Under the pieces are notes generated by a model. It was not told the origin of the DNA. It saw only the letters and a program-made list of their open reading frames with translations, and ran no database searches. From Palsa-601 sp052146895 (GTDB lineage Bacteria; Actinomycetota; Acidimicrobiia; Acidimicrobiales; Bog-793), in assembly GCA_052146895.1 (NCBI GenBank), contig JBKQLZ010000005.1, positions 1 through 64,000 on the forward strand: 64,000 nt of DNA, written 5' to 3'. Numbering within the stretch: the first letter of the stretch is position 1; every line of letters starts with the position of its first letter. This document shows, one piece after another, positions 1 to 8,056 of this stretch. The position numbers and the translations under genes are program-made.

Positions 1-42
1 ATGCGTGCCGGGGGGTGGCACTGCATGCGTGCGGCGGCGCCT

Positions 43-1161
43 CTAGTGGAAGAACTCGAGGGTGTTCAGGTCGTCGTCGACGAAGTACACGCCCTTGTTG
101 CCCGGCTGGACAGCAAGGCCGAACAGCGCTCCGGCTCCTTCGGGTGAACCTGTCTTGTCGAGGTACGTCCAGACCACCTGGTCGCCCGTCGGTGTCGTCT
201 CGACGATGTAGCCGTTGGCTCCGTTGACCGTGAGGATGTCGCCATTGGGAGCGACCGCGAGTCCGAGCGGGTTGTCGACGAAGCCTCCTGACGTCACTAC
301 TGCGCCTGTGCCGTCAGAGGTTGAGCGGAACAGCGCGTCGGGGATCGCGTCGATCTTCGAGTGGACGGTGTCGGAGACATAGAGAGTGCCGTTCGCGCTG
401 AGGCCCACGCCGGTCGGGCCAAGCACGAGCGCAGAAGCGTTGGTCTGCTCGGCAAAGCCAGATCCGATCTCCTGGCTGTCGATAACCGTCGGCGTCGACT
501 TCGTGAGGTCGAGCACGATACGAACGACCGTGCCTTTGTTCACGGTCGCGCCCTTACCGGCGACGGTGCCGTTCAACACGTTCGTGACGAAGAGCGCTCC
601 CCAGCCCCCGCCGTCGTACGACGCGAGATCCCACGGACCGTCTATCCCATCGCCGGTGATCGTCGAGACGAGCTTGCCGGTGCTGTTGAGGACGTACAAG
701 GCACCGGACTTTGCTGTTGCGGCCGATCCGTCGGTCGTCGGAAGCGAGCCAACTACCACGAAACCTCGCTTGAAGACCGCGAGCGCCGTCGTAAGCCCGA
801 CGGGGCCGGAGACCTGGCTCCCGAGGCGGGCGAAGACGGTCGCCTTCCCCTTCGGCGAGATCTGCATGATCGTGGTCCCGGTTCCCTGGAGGTTCTTCGA
901 GCTGTTGAAGTTCGAGATGAGCACGTCGCCCTCGACGAGGTCGCCCGTGCTCGCTGGTACGACCGCCGTGCCGTACGGGTTCAAGTCGCCGGTGCCTCTC
1001 ACTCCCTTGCCGAGGGGCGGGACGGTCGAGGCGATCTTCGTCACCTTCGTGAAACCACCGATGAAGGTCTTGCTCGATGCAGAGGCAGTGGTCGGGAGCA
1101 CGAGCGCTGCGGCCAGACCGACACTGACAAGACCTGTGAATTTCAAGACGATTCTGTTCAT
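43..1161 (-). CDS. Secreted NHL/SMP-30-like beta-propeller protein
   Basis: A 372-residue protein whose first ~28 residues form a clear Sec signal peptide (basic start MNRIVLKF, hydrophobic core, ending near ASA). The body has repeated short motifs such as NPYGTAVVP, GPVGLTTAL and NPLGLAVAPNGDILTVNG, which are typical NHL/SMP-30 propeller blades. No catalytic residues can be assigned. It is the last gene of the minus-strand unit headed by the methyltransferase at 4601 and lies 62 bp behind the anti-sigma gene. It may therefore be an effector or sensor of the sigma system, which is inference. Confidence 0.75.
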   Translation of the reverse strand: MNRIVLKFTGLVSVGLAAALVLPTTASASSKTFIGGFTKVTKIASTVPPLGKGVRGTGDLNPYGTAVVPASTGDLVEGDVLISNFNSSKNLQGTGTTIMQISPKGKATVFARLGSQVSGPVGLTTALAVFKRGFVVVGSLPTTDGSAATAKSGALYVLNSTGKLVSTITGDGIDGPWDLASYDGGGWGALFVTNVLNGTVAGKGATVNKGTVVRIVLDLTKSTPTVIDSQEIGSGFAEQTNASALVLGPTGVGLSANGTLYVSDTVHSKIDAIPDALFRSTSDGTGAVVTSGGFVDNPLGLAVAPNGDILTVNGANGYIVETTPTGDQVVWTYLDKTGSPEGAGALFGLAVQPGNKGVYFVDDDLNTLEFFH

Positions 1162-1223
1162 GCCAGTCCTACGGGCGCAGCGCAGTTAGGGATTGCCGGC
1201 GCCCGATCAGGGGGTGATCGGCT

Positions 1224-1919
1224 CTACAGCGACGCAGATGCGATCGTCGTCCCGTTGTCGAGCTCGAGGCGCGCGCCGCTGACCGCTCCCGGAGCGACGC
1301 TGAGCGGCACGGCCCAGCCGCCGTAACCGTCATGCAGCAAGAAGCGCCCGACGGTGACATCTTTCCCGTTCTCGGTCACGACGCAGCGGACCCAGCCGGC
1401 GTAGTCGCCGTCCTGAACGGACATGAACACCCACGAGGGATTCCCCGGCGCGACGACCACGTCGCCCAGGTCGGAACCGTGCCACGAGAGCTCGGCCGCA
1501 CGGACCGCTGCCAGGCGGGGCTGGCTGCCGCCGCCCGAGACGAGAGACCCGACACCGACACCCGCTCCGAGAAGGACGACGGCAGCTGCTGCGAGCAGCG
1601 CTCTCATGCGGGTGGTGGCGGTCCTCCGGGAGTCGAGCGACCGGATGACTGCCGGGGCCGTCTCGACCTGCTTGTCACCCTCACGCTCGGCGCGCCTCGC
1701 GAGCAACCGCACCTCGAACCCGGCAGGCGGGTCAGCCTCAGGGGCGAGCTGGAACAGCGCGTCGGTCGCAGCCGCGAAGCTCTGCACCTCGGCGCGGCAT
1801 TCTGCGCACGTCTCGAGGTGTGCCAGCACCGCGGCACGCTCGGAACCCACGAGGATCCCTAGAGCGAGCTCGGCTGCTGCCAGCCGAACAGCCGTGCAGG
1901 TCGTCGTCGTCTCACTCAT
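1224..1919 (-). CDS. Anti-sigma factor (ZAS-type, membrane anchored)
   Basis: A 231-residue protein with an N-terminal zinc-binding anti-sigma motif, HLETCAEC (His-x3-Cys-x2-Cys), in the first 45 residues. A single transmembrane segment follows at about residues 105-127 (MRALLAAAAVVLLGAGVGVG). The C-terminal domain is extracytoplasmic, about 100 residues, of the anti-sigma-K type. The start overlaps the end of the sigma factor gene by 8 bp, so translation is probably coupled. Family knowledge: such proteins hold the cognate ECF sigma at the membrane until an envelope signal arrives. The signal is unknown here. Confidence 0.85.
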   Translation of the reverse strand: MSETTTTCTAVRLAAAELALGILVGSERAAVLAHLETCAECRAEVQSFAAATDALFQLAPEADPPAGFEVRLLARRAEREGDKQVETAPAVIRSLDSRRTATTRMRALLAAAAVVLLGAGVGVGSLVSGGGSQPRLAAVRAAELSWHGSDLGDVVVAPGNPSWVFMSVQDGDYAGWVRCVVTENGKDVTVGRFLLHDGYGGWAVPLSVAPGAVSGARLELDNGTTIASASL

Positions 1920-2553
1920 CTCGGTCCTGCTCCTTCACGCGCACTAAGTCCTCTTCGTCCGTCTCGGCCAGCGCTGCGCGCACTTTGATGAGCGCGGCCC
2001 GGATTCTCGTCTTCGCGGTCCCGAGTGGGATCGATTCGCGCTCGGCGATCTCCTCTGCTGTCAGCCCGTAATAGGCGGACAGAAGCAGGGCTTGGCGCTG
2101 CTCGCGAGGAATGGTCTGTAGCGCTCGGTGCACCCTGCTCGACGAGTCTGAGAGCTGAGCGGCGTCCTCGGGGTCGGGGTCGCGGCTTGCAAGGCCGAGT
2201 GCGATCAGGTCGTCGGGCTGCACGGGGATCGCGCGGCGCATGCGCAGCGCGTCGATTGACAGATTCCGCGTGATCGTGAGCACCCAAGTCGTGACAGACC
2301 CGCGGCGGACGTCGTAGACAGGAGCGTGCTTCCAGACACGGATCAGGGCCTCCTGCGCGATCTCTTCTGCAAGGGACGGGTCGCTCACGATCCCGAGCGC
2401 GAGCCCGAATAATCGTCGCTGGTATCGCCGGATAAATGCGATCGCGGCACCCTCGTCGTTGAGCGCCATCGCGCTCAGGAGGTTCTCGTCAGATCTGGTG
2501 TCAGAAGGGGCCTGGCTCGTAGCCACACCAGGAGATACGTCCTGATGACTCAT
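1912..2553 (-). CDS. ECF-type RNA polymerase sigma factor
   Basis: A 213-residue sigma-70 family protein. Region 2 is recognisable in AIAFIRRYQRRLFGLALG and in AEEIAQEALIRVWKHA. Region 4 contains the HTH YYGLTAEEIAERESIPLGT. Regions 1 and 3 are absent, as expected for ECF sigmas. It overlaps the downstream anti-sigma gene by 8 bp and the upstream membrane-protein gene by 4 bp (ATGA type). It resembles the SigK-like ECF group paired with ZAS anti-sigmas. The target regulon cannot be read from this window. Confidence 0.9.
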   Translation of the reverse strand: MSHQDVSPGVATSQAPSDTRSDENLLSAMALNDEGAAIAFIRRYQRRLFGLALGIVSDPSLAEEIAQEALIRVWKHAPVYDVRRGSVTTWVLTITRNLSIDALRMRRAIPVQPDDLIALGLASRDPDPEDAAQLSDSSSRVHRALQTIPREQRQALLLSAYYGLTAEEIAERESIPLGTAKTRIRAALIKVRAALAETDEEDLVRVKEQDRDE

Positions 2554-3110
2554 ACAGATTGCCCTGACTGCCGAGTCTCCTCCGGCGTGAACGACGCTTC
2601 GCTGGCGGCGGCTGCCGAGATCGAAGGCGCTGAGCGGAGATGACGACCTTGCATGAGTGCCCAGGCTCTCGCGAGCGAGACGCTCAGCGACGCGATCGAG
2701 AGCGCCGCGAGCGAGCCGACGAGGGAGCGATCGTGAGGCCTGAGCAGGAGAATGGTCCCTGCAGCCAGCTGCGCCACGAACGCCACCACGCTCAGCGCGA
2801 GCAGCGTCAGGTGGAGCTCGCTCCTCGGCAGGCGGCGGTGCAGGATGAGCGTCGCAAGCAACGCGACGAGCGCCAATCCCGCGCCAACGGCTCCGAGATT
2901 GATGTTCGGGATCAGGGCCACGAGCGACATGAGGAAGACGTTCACGAGGCCGATGAACGCGCCGCCGGCCATCGAGCGCCCCTGAGCCGTGCTGTTCTCG
3001 CCGAAGATCGACTCGGGGTTGAGCGAGATCGCTACGAACAACAGGCCGATGAGCGAGCCGGCCGCAGCCGAGGCCGCAGTGAAGAAGCCGGTGTAGACGC
3101 TTGGCACCAT
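2550..3110 (-). CDS. Multi-pass membrane protein of unknown function
   Basis: About 186 residues from ATG 3110, with four to five hydrophobic helices and a polar C-terminal tail. The frame stays open further upstream, but that part overlaps the preceding gene and reads as Arg-rich shadow. ATG 3110 lies 15 bp after the preceding stop and is preferred. It ends in a 4-bp overlap with the sigma factor gene, so the two are probably co-translated. I recognise no family. A role in envelope sensing with the sigma/anti-sigma pair is possible but inferred only from position. Confidence 0.7.
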   Translation of the reverse strand: MVPSVYTGFFTAASAAAGSLIGLLFVAISLNPESIFGENSTAQGRSMAGGAFIGLVNVFLMSLVALIPNINLGAVGAGLALVALLATLILHRRLPRSELHLTLLALSVVAFVAQLAAGTILLLRPHDRSLVGSLAALSIASLSVSLARAWALMQGRHLRSAPSISAAAASEASFTPEETRQSGQSV

Positions 3111-3124
3111 CGCGAAGAAGTGTG

Positions 3125-3862
3125 TCAGACCATCCGATCTATGGCGAGACCTGCGGCAAGAGCGACGAGGCCCCACGAAAGCGCGCCGAGAGCACGCTCG
3201 AGCGGCTCGAGCAGGAAGAGCTCGTCGATGATGCGGCGGGAGCCGTCTGCGGTCCAGATCGAGCCTTCGACATGGTCCACCGAGCGGCGGATGAACCGCG
3301 CCCGGGTACTGAGTGATCGTTGCGCGAACGAGAAGGCGAAGGCGGCGGCAGCGACGAGCACGGGAGCCGCGCTGAGCTTGCGGGTCTGGGCCAGGTAGGC
3401 AGTCAGGACTGGAAAGGAGCCCCAGGCGAGCGCGAACACGAAGTCGTTGTGCACGGCGCCGCCGAAGAGCTCGAAGTTGTACGCGATGACGAGGAACACG
3501 CCGAGAGCGATGAACGGGACGAGCACCAACCCGACCCGTGTCACGCCGAGCCCTCCGATGCTGGCTGCGGCCGCAAGCGCCACCCCCGCGGCAAGGATGA
3601 GCCATCTCCGCGGGATCGCAGTCCGCAGCGGTCGACCGTGCAACTCGTCGAGCGTGTGTGCCGCCACACCAACTGCGAGGAAGAACGCCAGCAGGGTCGC
3701 GAGCAAGGGCGCGAGCTTCGGATGAGGCGCGAGCTCGGCGCCGATCACGACGTATGCGAGATGCCAGGCTGTGTACGGCGGATGGAGCACCGTCCACCAG
3801 TCGCGCCACGGGCTGCCCGGCGAGGCCGCGTAGAACGCCGGCCGAGTCTGCTCCTTAGCCAC
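3125..3862 (-). CDS. Polytopic membrane protein (family not recognised)
   Basis: A 245-residue protein with about six to seven hydrophobic segments. Segments such as HTLDELHGRPLRTAIP and the long apolar stretches recall a small integral membrane enzyme of the UbiA prenyltransferase type. I do not see two clean Asp-rich motifs, so no function is assigned. Its start overlaps the methyltransferase gene by 8 bp. The pairing with a UbiE-like enzyme makes a role in isoprenoid or quinone modification conceivable, but this is weak. Confidence 0.65.
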   Translation of the reverse strand: MAKEQTRPAFYAASPGSPWRDWWTVLHPPYTAWHLAYVVIGAELAPHPKLAPLLATLLAFFLAVGVAAHTLDELHGRPLRTAIPRRWLILAAGVALAAAASIGGLGVTRVGLVLVPFIALGVFLVIAYNFELFGGAVHNDFVFALAWGSFPVLTAYLAQTRKLSAAPVLVAAAAFAFSFAQRSLSTRARFIRRSVDHVEGSIWTADGSRRIIDELFLLEPLERALGALSWGLVALAAGLAIDRMV

Positions 3863-4601
3863 CGGCTCTGCGACCCCACATCACGAGCCCGCCACCGAGG
3901 CTCATCTGCTTCACGCCCACCTGTTCGATGCCGGCGGCTTCCCACGCGTCCGTCGTCCAGGAAATGGGGTACCGCCGGTAGTGGCGGCTGATGCTCGGGC
4001 CGAGGAACCGCCCCACCTCGAACCACTCCTTGCCACCTGTCACTCCCCCGGCGAGAGGCAGCACAGCGCGGGTGTAGAGCCACCAGGCGCCCCGCCAGAA
4101 CGGCGCCGGCGGGACGCAGAATTCGAGGCTAGCCACCACACCGCCGGGACGCACCACGCGGGCCAGCTCTTTCAAGACCGCTGCCGGGTCTCCCACGTAC
4201 CGCAACAGGTACGTGAACGTGAGCGCGTCGAAGGTCGCGTCCGGAAAGGGCAGCCGCTCGCCGGTACCGCGGACGAGCGCGATCCTGTCCGACAGCCCGT
4301 CACCTGCGACGAGCGCAGCGGCTCGATCGAGCATTGCGGTAGTGATGTCGATCCCGACGATCCTGGCATTCGACCGCCGGGCCAACTGCCTCGCCACCCC
4401 GCCGGGCCCGGTCGCGACGTCGAGCAGCAGCTCCGGCCCCGTCGCGATTGCGTGATCGACCATCTCCCGGCGCCACCTGCCGTTCTGGCCGAACGAGAGA
4501 AGCTCGGCCAGACGGTCATAGCGATCCGGCAATGGGGTGAAGAGCCGCTGCGCAAAACTCGTCGATCGGCCCTCCCGCCCCGCCTGTGCCTCCGGCTTCA
4601 T
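3855..4601 (-). CDS. SAM-dependent methyltransferase, UbiE/MenG-like
   Basis: A 248-residue class I methyltransferase. Motif I is LLLDVATGPGGVARQLA, followed by the acidic end of beta-2 in ARIVGIDI. The post-motif region is LPFPDATFDALTFTYLLRYV, then ELARVVRPGGVVASLEF, the typical UbiE/COQ5 order. The start at ATG 4601 (MKPEAQ) is preferred over an upstream ATG at 4661 that would overlap the divergent RidA promoter. It is the first gene of the minus-strand unit ending with the sigma, anti-sigma and propeller genes. Whether it methylates menaquinone or another substrate is uncertain. Confidence 0.8.
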   Translation of the reverse strand: MKPEAQAGREGRSTSFAQRLFTPLPDRYDRLAELLSFGQNGRWRREMVDHAIATGPELLLDVATGPGGVARQLARRSNARIVGIDITTAMLDRAAALVAGDGLSDRIALVRGTGERLPFPDATFDALTFTYLLRYVGDPAAVLKELARVVRPGGVVASLEFCVPPAPFWRGAWWLYTRAVLPLAGGVTGGKEWFEVGRFLGPSISRHYRRYPISWTTDAWEAAGIEQVGVKQMSLGGGLVMWGRRAGG

Positions 4602-4659
4602 TCCGCGAGGATCGCACAGCGCGGCTCCCCATGCGTCACCGTGATGGTGGAATGGTGAC

Positions 4660-5064
4660 ATGACTCCGCGCCGAATTGCCGCTCCCGCGCTCCATGCGGG
4701 CGCTCCCTACGCCTACGCGACGGTGACCGCGCCGAGCGACGCCCTCGTGTTCTGCGCCGGCGCGTGCCCCATAGACGACAACGGGCGAGTTGTGACGCCC
4801 GACGATCTCGAGGCTCAGGCCAAGCTCGCTGTGTCGAACCTCGTCGCAGTCCTCGGCGAGGTCGGCTGCGGCCTGCGCGACGTGCTGCGAACGACGGTCT
4901 ACGTCGCGACGGCGGATCACGAGGAGCTGGTGCGTGGGTGGGAGGCGGTACGGGGGGAGTTTCTCGGGGTGGATCCTCCGAGCACGCTCGTCGGTGTCTC
5001 GGTACTCGGCTACTCAGGACAGCGGATCGAGATCGAAGCGATCGCGGCGGCGGCAACGCCGTGA
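4660..5064 (+). CDS. RidA/YjgF/UK114-family protein
   Basis: A 134-residue protein with the YjgF core: SDALVFCAGACPID, then QAKLAVSNLVAVLGEVG, then VLRTTVYV, and a C-terminal IEIEAIAAAA. Canonical RidA proteins form trimers that hydrolyse reactive enamine/imine intermediates from PLP enzymes. Here the Arg normally near the C-terminal third (R105 in E. coli) is not obvious because the region reads PPSTLVGVSVLG. It may belong to a sister subgroup with another amidase-like role. It is divergent from the methyltransferase and 12 bp upstream of a nitroreductase gene. Confidence 0.8.
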   Translation: MTPRRIAAPALHAGAPYAYATVTAPSDALVFCAGACPIDDNGRVVTPDDLEAQAKLAVSNLVAVLGEVGCGLRDVLRTTVYVATADHEELVRGWEAVRGEFLGVDPPSTLVGVSVLGYSGQRIEIEAIAAAATP

Positions 5065-5076
5065 TAATCAGGTGCG

Positions 5077-5682
5077 ATGGAGCTTCAAGAAGTCCTCAGG
5101 CGGCGCCGGATGGTGCGGCATTTCACGACCGAACCAGTGGACCCGGCTAGCGCCGCACGGATCATCGCTGCAGGCCTGCGAGCCCCCTCGGCCGGATACA
5201 GCCAAGGTTACGCCCTCATCGTCCTCGAGTCTGACGAGGAGCGCTCCCGGCTGTGGGCTACTCACTCCTCTCCGGAAGAACAAGGCGGTTGGTCGCCGGA
5301 AGTCCGAGACGGGATCCGGAAAGCGCCTCTCCTGATCGTCGTGCTCGCTTCGAAGGACGTGTATCTCGACCGGTACGCCCAATCCGACAAAGGGTGGACC
5401 GACCGCGACGAGGCAAGGTGGCCCGTTCCCTACTGGTACGTCGACGCCGGCGCTGTGGCGGTACTGCTCCTGCTCGCGTGCGTCGACGAGGGCCTCGGCG
5501 CCCTTCTCTTCGGGGTCGTCCCGGCCGACATGCCGGGCTTCCGGAAGGAGTTCGGCATTCCCGACTCCCACGACGTCGTCGGCTGTGTCGCCGTGGGGCA
5601 CGAGGACCCGGCGGCACCTCGCCGCGACTTGAGTGCACGCCGGCGTGACCGGTCCGAGCTGGTTCACCGAGGCGGATGGTGA
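5077..5682 (+). CDS. Nitroreductase family protein
   Basis: A 201-residue FMN-dependent oxidoreductase. The N-terminal RRRRMVRHFTTEPVDP and APSAGYSQGYALIV match the FMN-phosphate and flavin-binding regions of the family. The terminal HRGGW is a common ending. It lies 12 bp after the RidA-like gene and is probably co-transcribed with it. Substrate unknown. Confidence 0.85.
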   Translation: MELQEVLRRRRMVRHFTTEPVDPASAARIIAAGLRAPSAGYSQGYALIVLESDEERSRLWATHSSPEEQGGWSPEVRDGIRKAPLLIVVLASKDVYLDRYAQSDKGWTDRDEARWPVPYWYVDAGAVAVLLLLACVDEGLGALLFGVVPADMPGFRKEFGIPDSHDVVGCVAVGHEDPAAPRRDLSARRRDRSELVHRGGW

Positions 5683-5706
5683 CGCGTACGCCCTCCTAAG
5701 CCGGCA

Positions 5707-6255
5707 CTAGTGGCAGTTGGAGTGCGCGCAATGGTGCACCACGCCGACGAGGAGGGCTATGCCGCTGACCTGTAGGCCGAGCAGGACAAGACCCACGACA
5801 ATGGCGGCGAGAGCGAACCCTTCGCCGACTTCGACTCCGTTGCTGGCGCGGATCATCTTCCTTGCGACAAAACCCATGATCGCTCCGGTGATCGCCGCCA
5901 AGATCCCGAGGAACGGGATGACACCCAGGAGCGCGAAGACCAGCGCGACGATCGCGAGGACGTTGGTCTTCTTGACGGGCGGCCCGCCGTACTGGTTCTG
6001 GCCGAGACCCGCGTAAGGCTGACTCGTGAAGGCACCAGGTGCGAAGCCCCATGCTCCGCCAGCCTGGCCGGGAGGGCCTGCCAAGGGCGGGGCCTGCGGG
6101 GGCGGGGCCTGCCAGGCTCCACCATCTGGCGGTGGTGCTTGCCAGGGCGGGGGCGTGACTTGCCCGCCCTGAGGGGTGTCGGTGCTGCTGGGAGGGATGA
6201 AGCCACCGGCGGCTGGTGAACCGTCTCGTTCCGGGTTCTCCGGCAGATCGCTCAT
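5707..6255 (-). CDS. DUF4190-like membrane protein with Pro/Gly-rich N-terminus
   Basis: About 182 residues from ATG 6255. The first ~95 residues are a disordered Pro/Gln/Gly-rich segment with repeats of PPPWQAPPP type. Two transmembrane helices follow, with a loop containing ITGAIMGFVARKMIRASNG, the typical DUF4190 arrangement. The C-terminus is His/Cys-rich (HHCAHSNCH). Function unknown. Proteins of this type are common in actinobacterial envelopes. Confidence 0.75.
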   Translation of the reverse strand: MSDLPENPERDGSPAAGGFIPPSSTDTPQGGQVTPPPWQAPPPDGGAWQAPPPQAPPLAGPPGQAGGAWGFAPGAFTSQPYAGLGQNQYGGPPVKKTNVLAIVALVFALLGVIPFLGILAAITGAIMGFVARKMIRASNGVEVGEGFALAAIVVGLVLLGLQVSGIALLVGVVHHCAHSNCH

Positions 6256-6310
6256 CTTCGCACCTTCACCGTCGAGTCGTCCTGAGATCAGCGTTGCACA
6301 CGCCCGAGCC

Positions 6311-6544
6311 TCAAGTGAGGTACTTCTGCCAGGCCGTTCCCAAGCCAACGACCTCGAACCCGAGCACGTCGTTGACGCGGATCATCGGATCGTTCTCCAC
6401 TGCGTTCCAAGTGAGCACGAACTCGGTCGCCGGAGAGCGTTGCGCGAGAGCAGTGAGCGAGGAGTGCTCGGCCAATGCCGCGTCGTCGTGCAAGTCGACG
6501 GGTTCGGCCCTCACTCGCCGGGTGCCCTCACTCGGCCGTGTATA
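6311..6544 (-). pseudogene. C-terminal fragment of a GNAT acetyltransferase
   Basis: An open frame follows the stop codon of the PH-like gene at 6545 without a good start; a GTG exists at 6514. Its second half reads VLTWNAVENDPMIRVNDVLG followed by FEVVG, the conserved acetyl-CoA-binding end of GNAT N-acetyltransferases (W-N-A-x-E-N-x-P-M-I-x-V-N-x-x-L-G-F). The rest of the ~150-residue domain is missing. I read this as the 3' remnant of a deleted gene. Confidence 0.6.
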
Positions 6545-7057
6545 TCACTGCCCTGCTACCTCGTCGTCGCCGACCGAAGCGTCGGGTTCGTCGATCCCGG
6601 ACCACTGGGCGAGGCGCCGCTGGTAGTCCTCGACACGACGGCGCTTGCGGCGCGACTGCATCGTTCTCGCACAGGCGTCGAGCACGACTTGCTGGCCCCC
6701 GTCGAGGGCGAGCACGACGGTCTGGTTCGGCTTCTTCACCATCGAGCTCTCGCCGAGGGTGACAGCCCCTACCGCCTCGCGGTTGATGCGTCTTGTCGCG
6801 AACAGGTTGCGCGCCTCCAAGACGTCGCCGCGGACCACCACCGACAAGCTGAGGAGCCGGTAGTAGTAGGCGACCCAGACCGCGAGGGACGCCCCGGCGA
6901 CAATGGCCCAAACGGTTCCCCTGCCGATCAGCGCGATCGTCACCAAGAGGGCCACGAAGCCTCCAATCGCCAGCATGGCGCCGTGCGCCAGCCGGTTCGC
7001 GGGCGCGGCGCGGATCTCGATGTCGGGTTCCGTGTGTGCTCGCGACGTCCCGATCAT
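6545..7057 (-). CDS. PH-domain-like membrane protein, hypothetical
   Basis: About 170 residues from ATG 7057; an ATG at 7102 would add 15 residues, and neither has a strong ribosome site. Two adjacent transmembrane helices (LAIGGFVALLVTIALIG and WAIVAGASLAVWVAYYY) precede a basic beta-rich domain with an alternation resembling bacterial PH domains (LSLSVVVRGDVLEARNLF, INREAVGAVTLGE). A basic RRKRRRVED helix follows. Function unknown. Confidence 0.65.
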   Translation of the reverse strand: MIGTSRAHTEPDIEIRAAPANRLAHGAMLAIGGFVALLVTIALIGRGTVWAIVAGASLAVWVAYYYRLLSLSVVVRGDVLEARNLFATRRINREAVGAVTLGESSMVKKPNQTVVLALDGGQQVVLDACARTMQSRRKRRRVEDYQRRLAQWSGIDEPDASVGDDEVAGQ

Positions 7058-7131
7058 CGCTGACGCCGCGAGGCTAGAGGGCGCCGCGAGCGCCGGAGGC
7101 ATTCAGTCATTTGCGGCGCCGGGCGACCTGC

Positions 7132-7932
7132 TTAAGCCGTTGCTGCCGGCGGCGTGAAGGTGCTGCTCGGCACGCTCGTCGAATAGCTCGACAGAGTGAG
7201 CGTGACGCTGCCAGTGCTGGTCGACGCCTTGACCTCGGCCATCTCGCCCTGCGCCGTTATGCAGAAGGTGTACGACCCGTTGTTGGTGTGCGTCTTGAAA
7301 GTGGCGCACGAAGCACTCTGTCCACCGACCGTCTGCGTCGAAGACGAGACGTCGTAGGCGCCTGTCTCCTCGGCCTTCAAGCCTGCGAGCTCTGCCTTCG
7401 AGGAGTACACGTTCTCGAAGGAGGTCACCGCCCCGCTGAATGCGGCGGCCTCGCTACCTGTGAAGCACTCCCACTTGCCGCCCACGTAAGCACAAATTGT
7501 CGACTTGCCACCGCTGGCGATCTCCTCGAACTGGCCGGCAGTCTCGTCAAAACCGAACAACGAGCTCGTGCCACTGTGAGCGATCTCGAACGTGCCGTTG
7601 AGCGCGTGCCCCGACTCCGTGCCACTGAGGTTGTACTTGGCGAGGAAGGTAGCGCTCTGGCCGCTGCTGAGCTTGGAGGCGAGGGCCGCGAGCGCGGACG
7701 AGCCGCTCGCGGCCGTGGTCGTGGGCGTGGTCGAGGTCGCGCCCGCTGAAGTGCTGGTCGGGGCCGAGGTGGAGCCGCCGGAGGCAGCTGTGGTGGGTGT
7801 GCTCGAAGAGGAGCCGCAAGCAGCTGCTCCAAGCGCAAGCGCACCGAACGCAAGGATCGCGGTTACTCGTCTCGCAGGCGAGTTACGCACCGTCCGATGC
7901 AATGAGCCTCTTGAACTCGCAGTCGGGTCCAT
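7132..7932 (-). CDS. Lipoprotein, hypothetical
   Basis: About 266 residues. The ATG at 7932 is chosen because GGAGGAAG lies just upstream. The signal peptide ends in a lipobox (ALALGAAAC, Cys about residue 39). A Ser/Thr/Ala-rich linker of ~45 residues follows, then a domain with four Cys that may form disulfides. The linker plus globular domain suggests a cell-envelope anchored sensor or binding protein. No family recognised. Confidence 0.75.
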   Translation of the reverse strand: MDPTASSRGSLHRTVRNSPARRVTAILAFGALALGAAACGSSSSTPTTAASGGSTSAPTSTSAGATSTTPTTTAASGSSALAALASKLSSGQSATFLAKYNLSGTESGHALNGTFEIAHSGTSSLFGFDETAGQFEEIASGGKSTICAYVGGKWECFTGSEAAAFSGAVTSFENVYSSKAELAGLKAEETGAYDVSSSTQTVGGQSASCATFKTHTNNGSYTFCITAQGEMAEVKASTSTGSVTLTLSSYSTSVPSSTFTPPAATA

Positions 7933-8056
7933 CAGGGGGCTTCCTCCTTCGCGAGCGCGCTCGCTGTCGGCAGGTGTCTCGGACCTGTCGGCACATTCTG
8001 GCACGTTTGCCTGAGCGCCCCGGGGACCGCTTGCCCGCAAGTTCCCTCAGCGATCC

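Noticed and set aside
3111..3809. N-terminal extension of the membrane protein at 2550-3110
   Set aside because: This part is Arg-rich and lies inside the better-supported membrane protein at 3125-3862.
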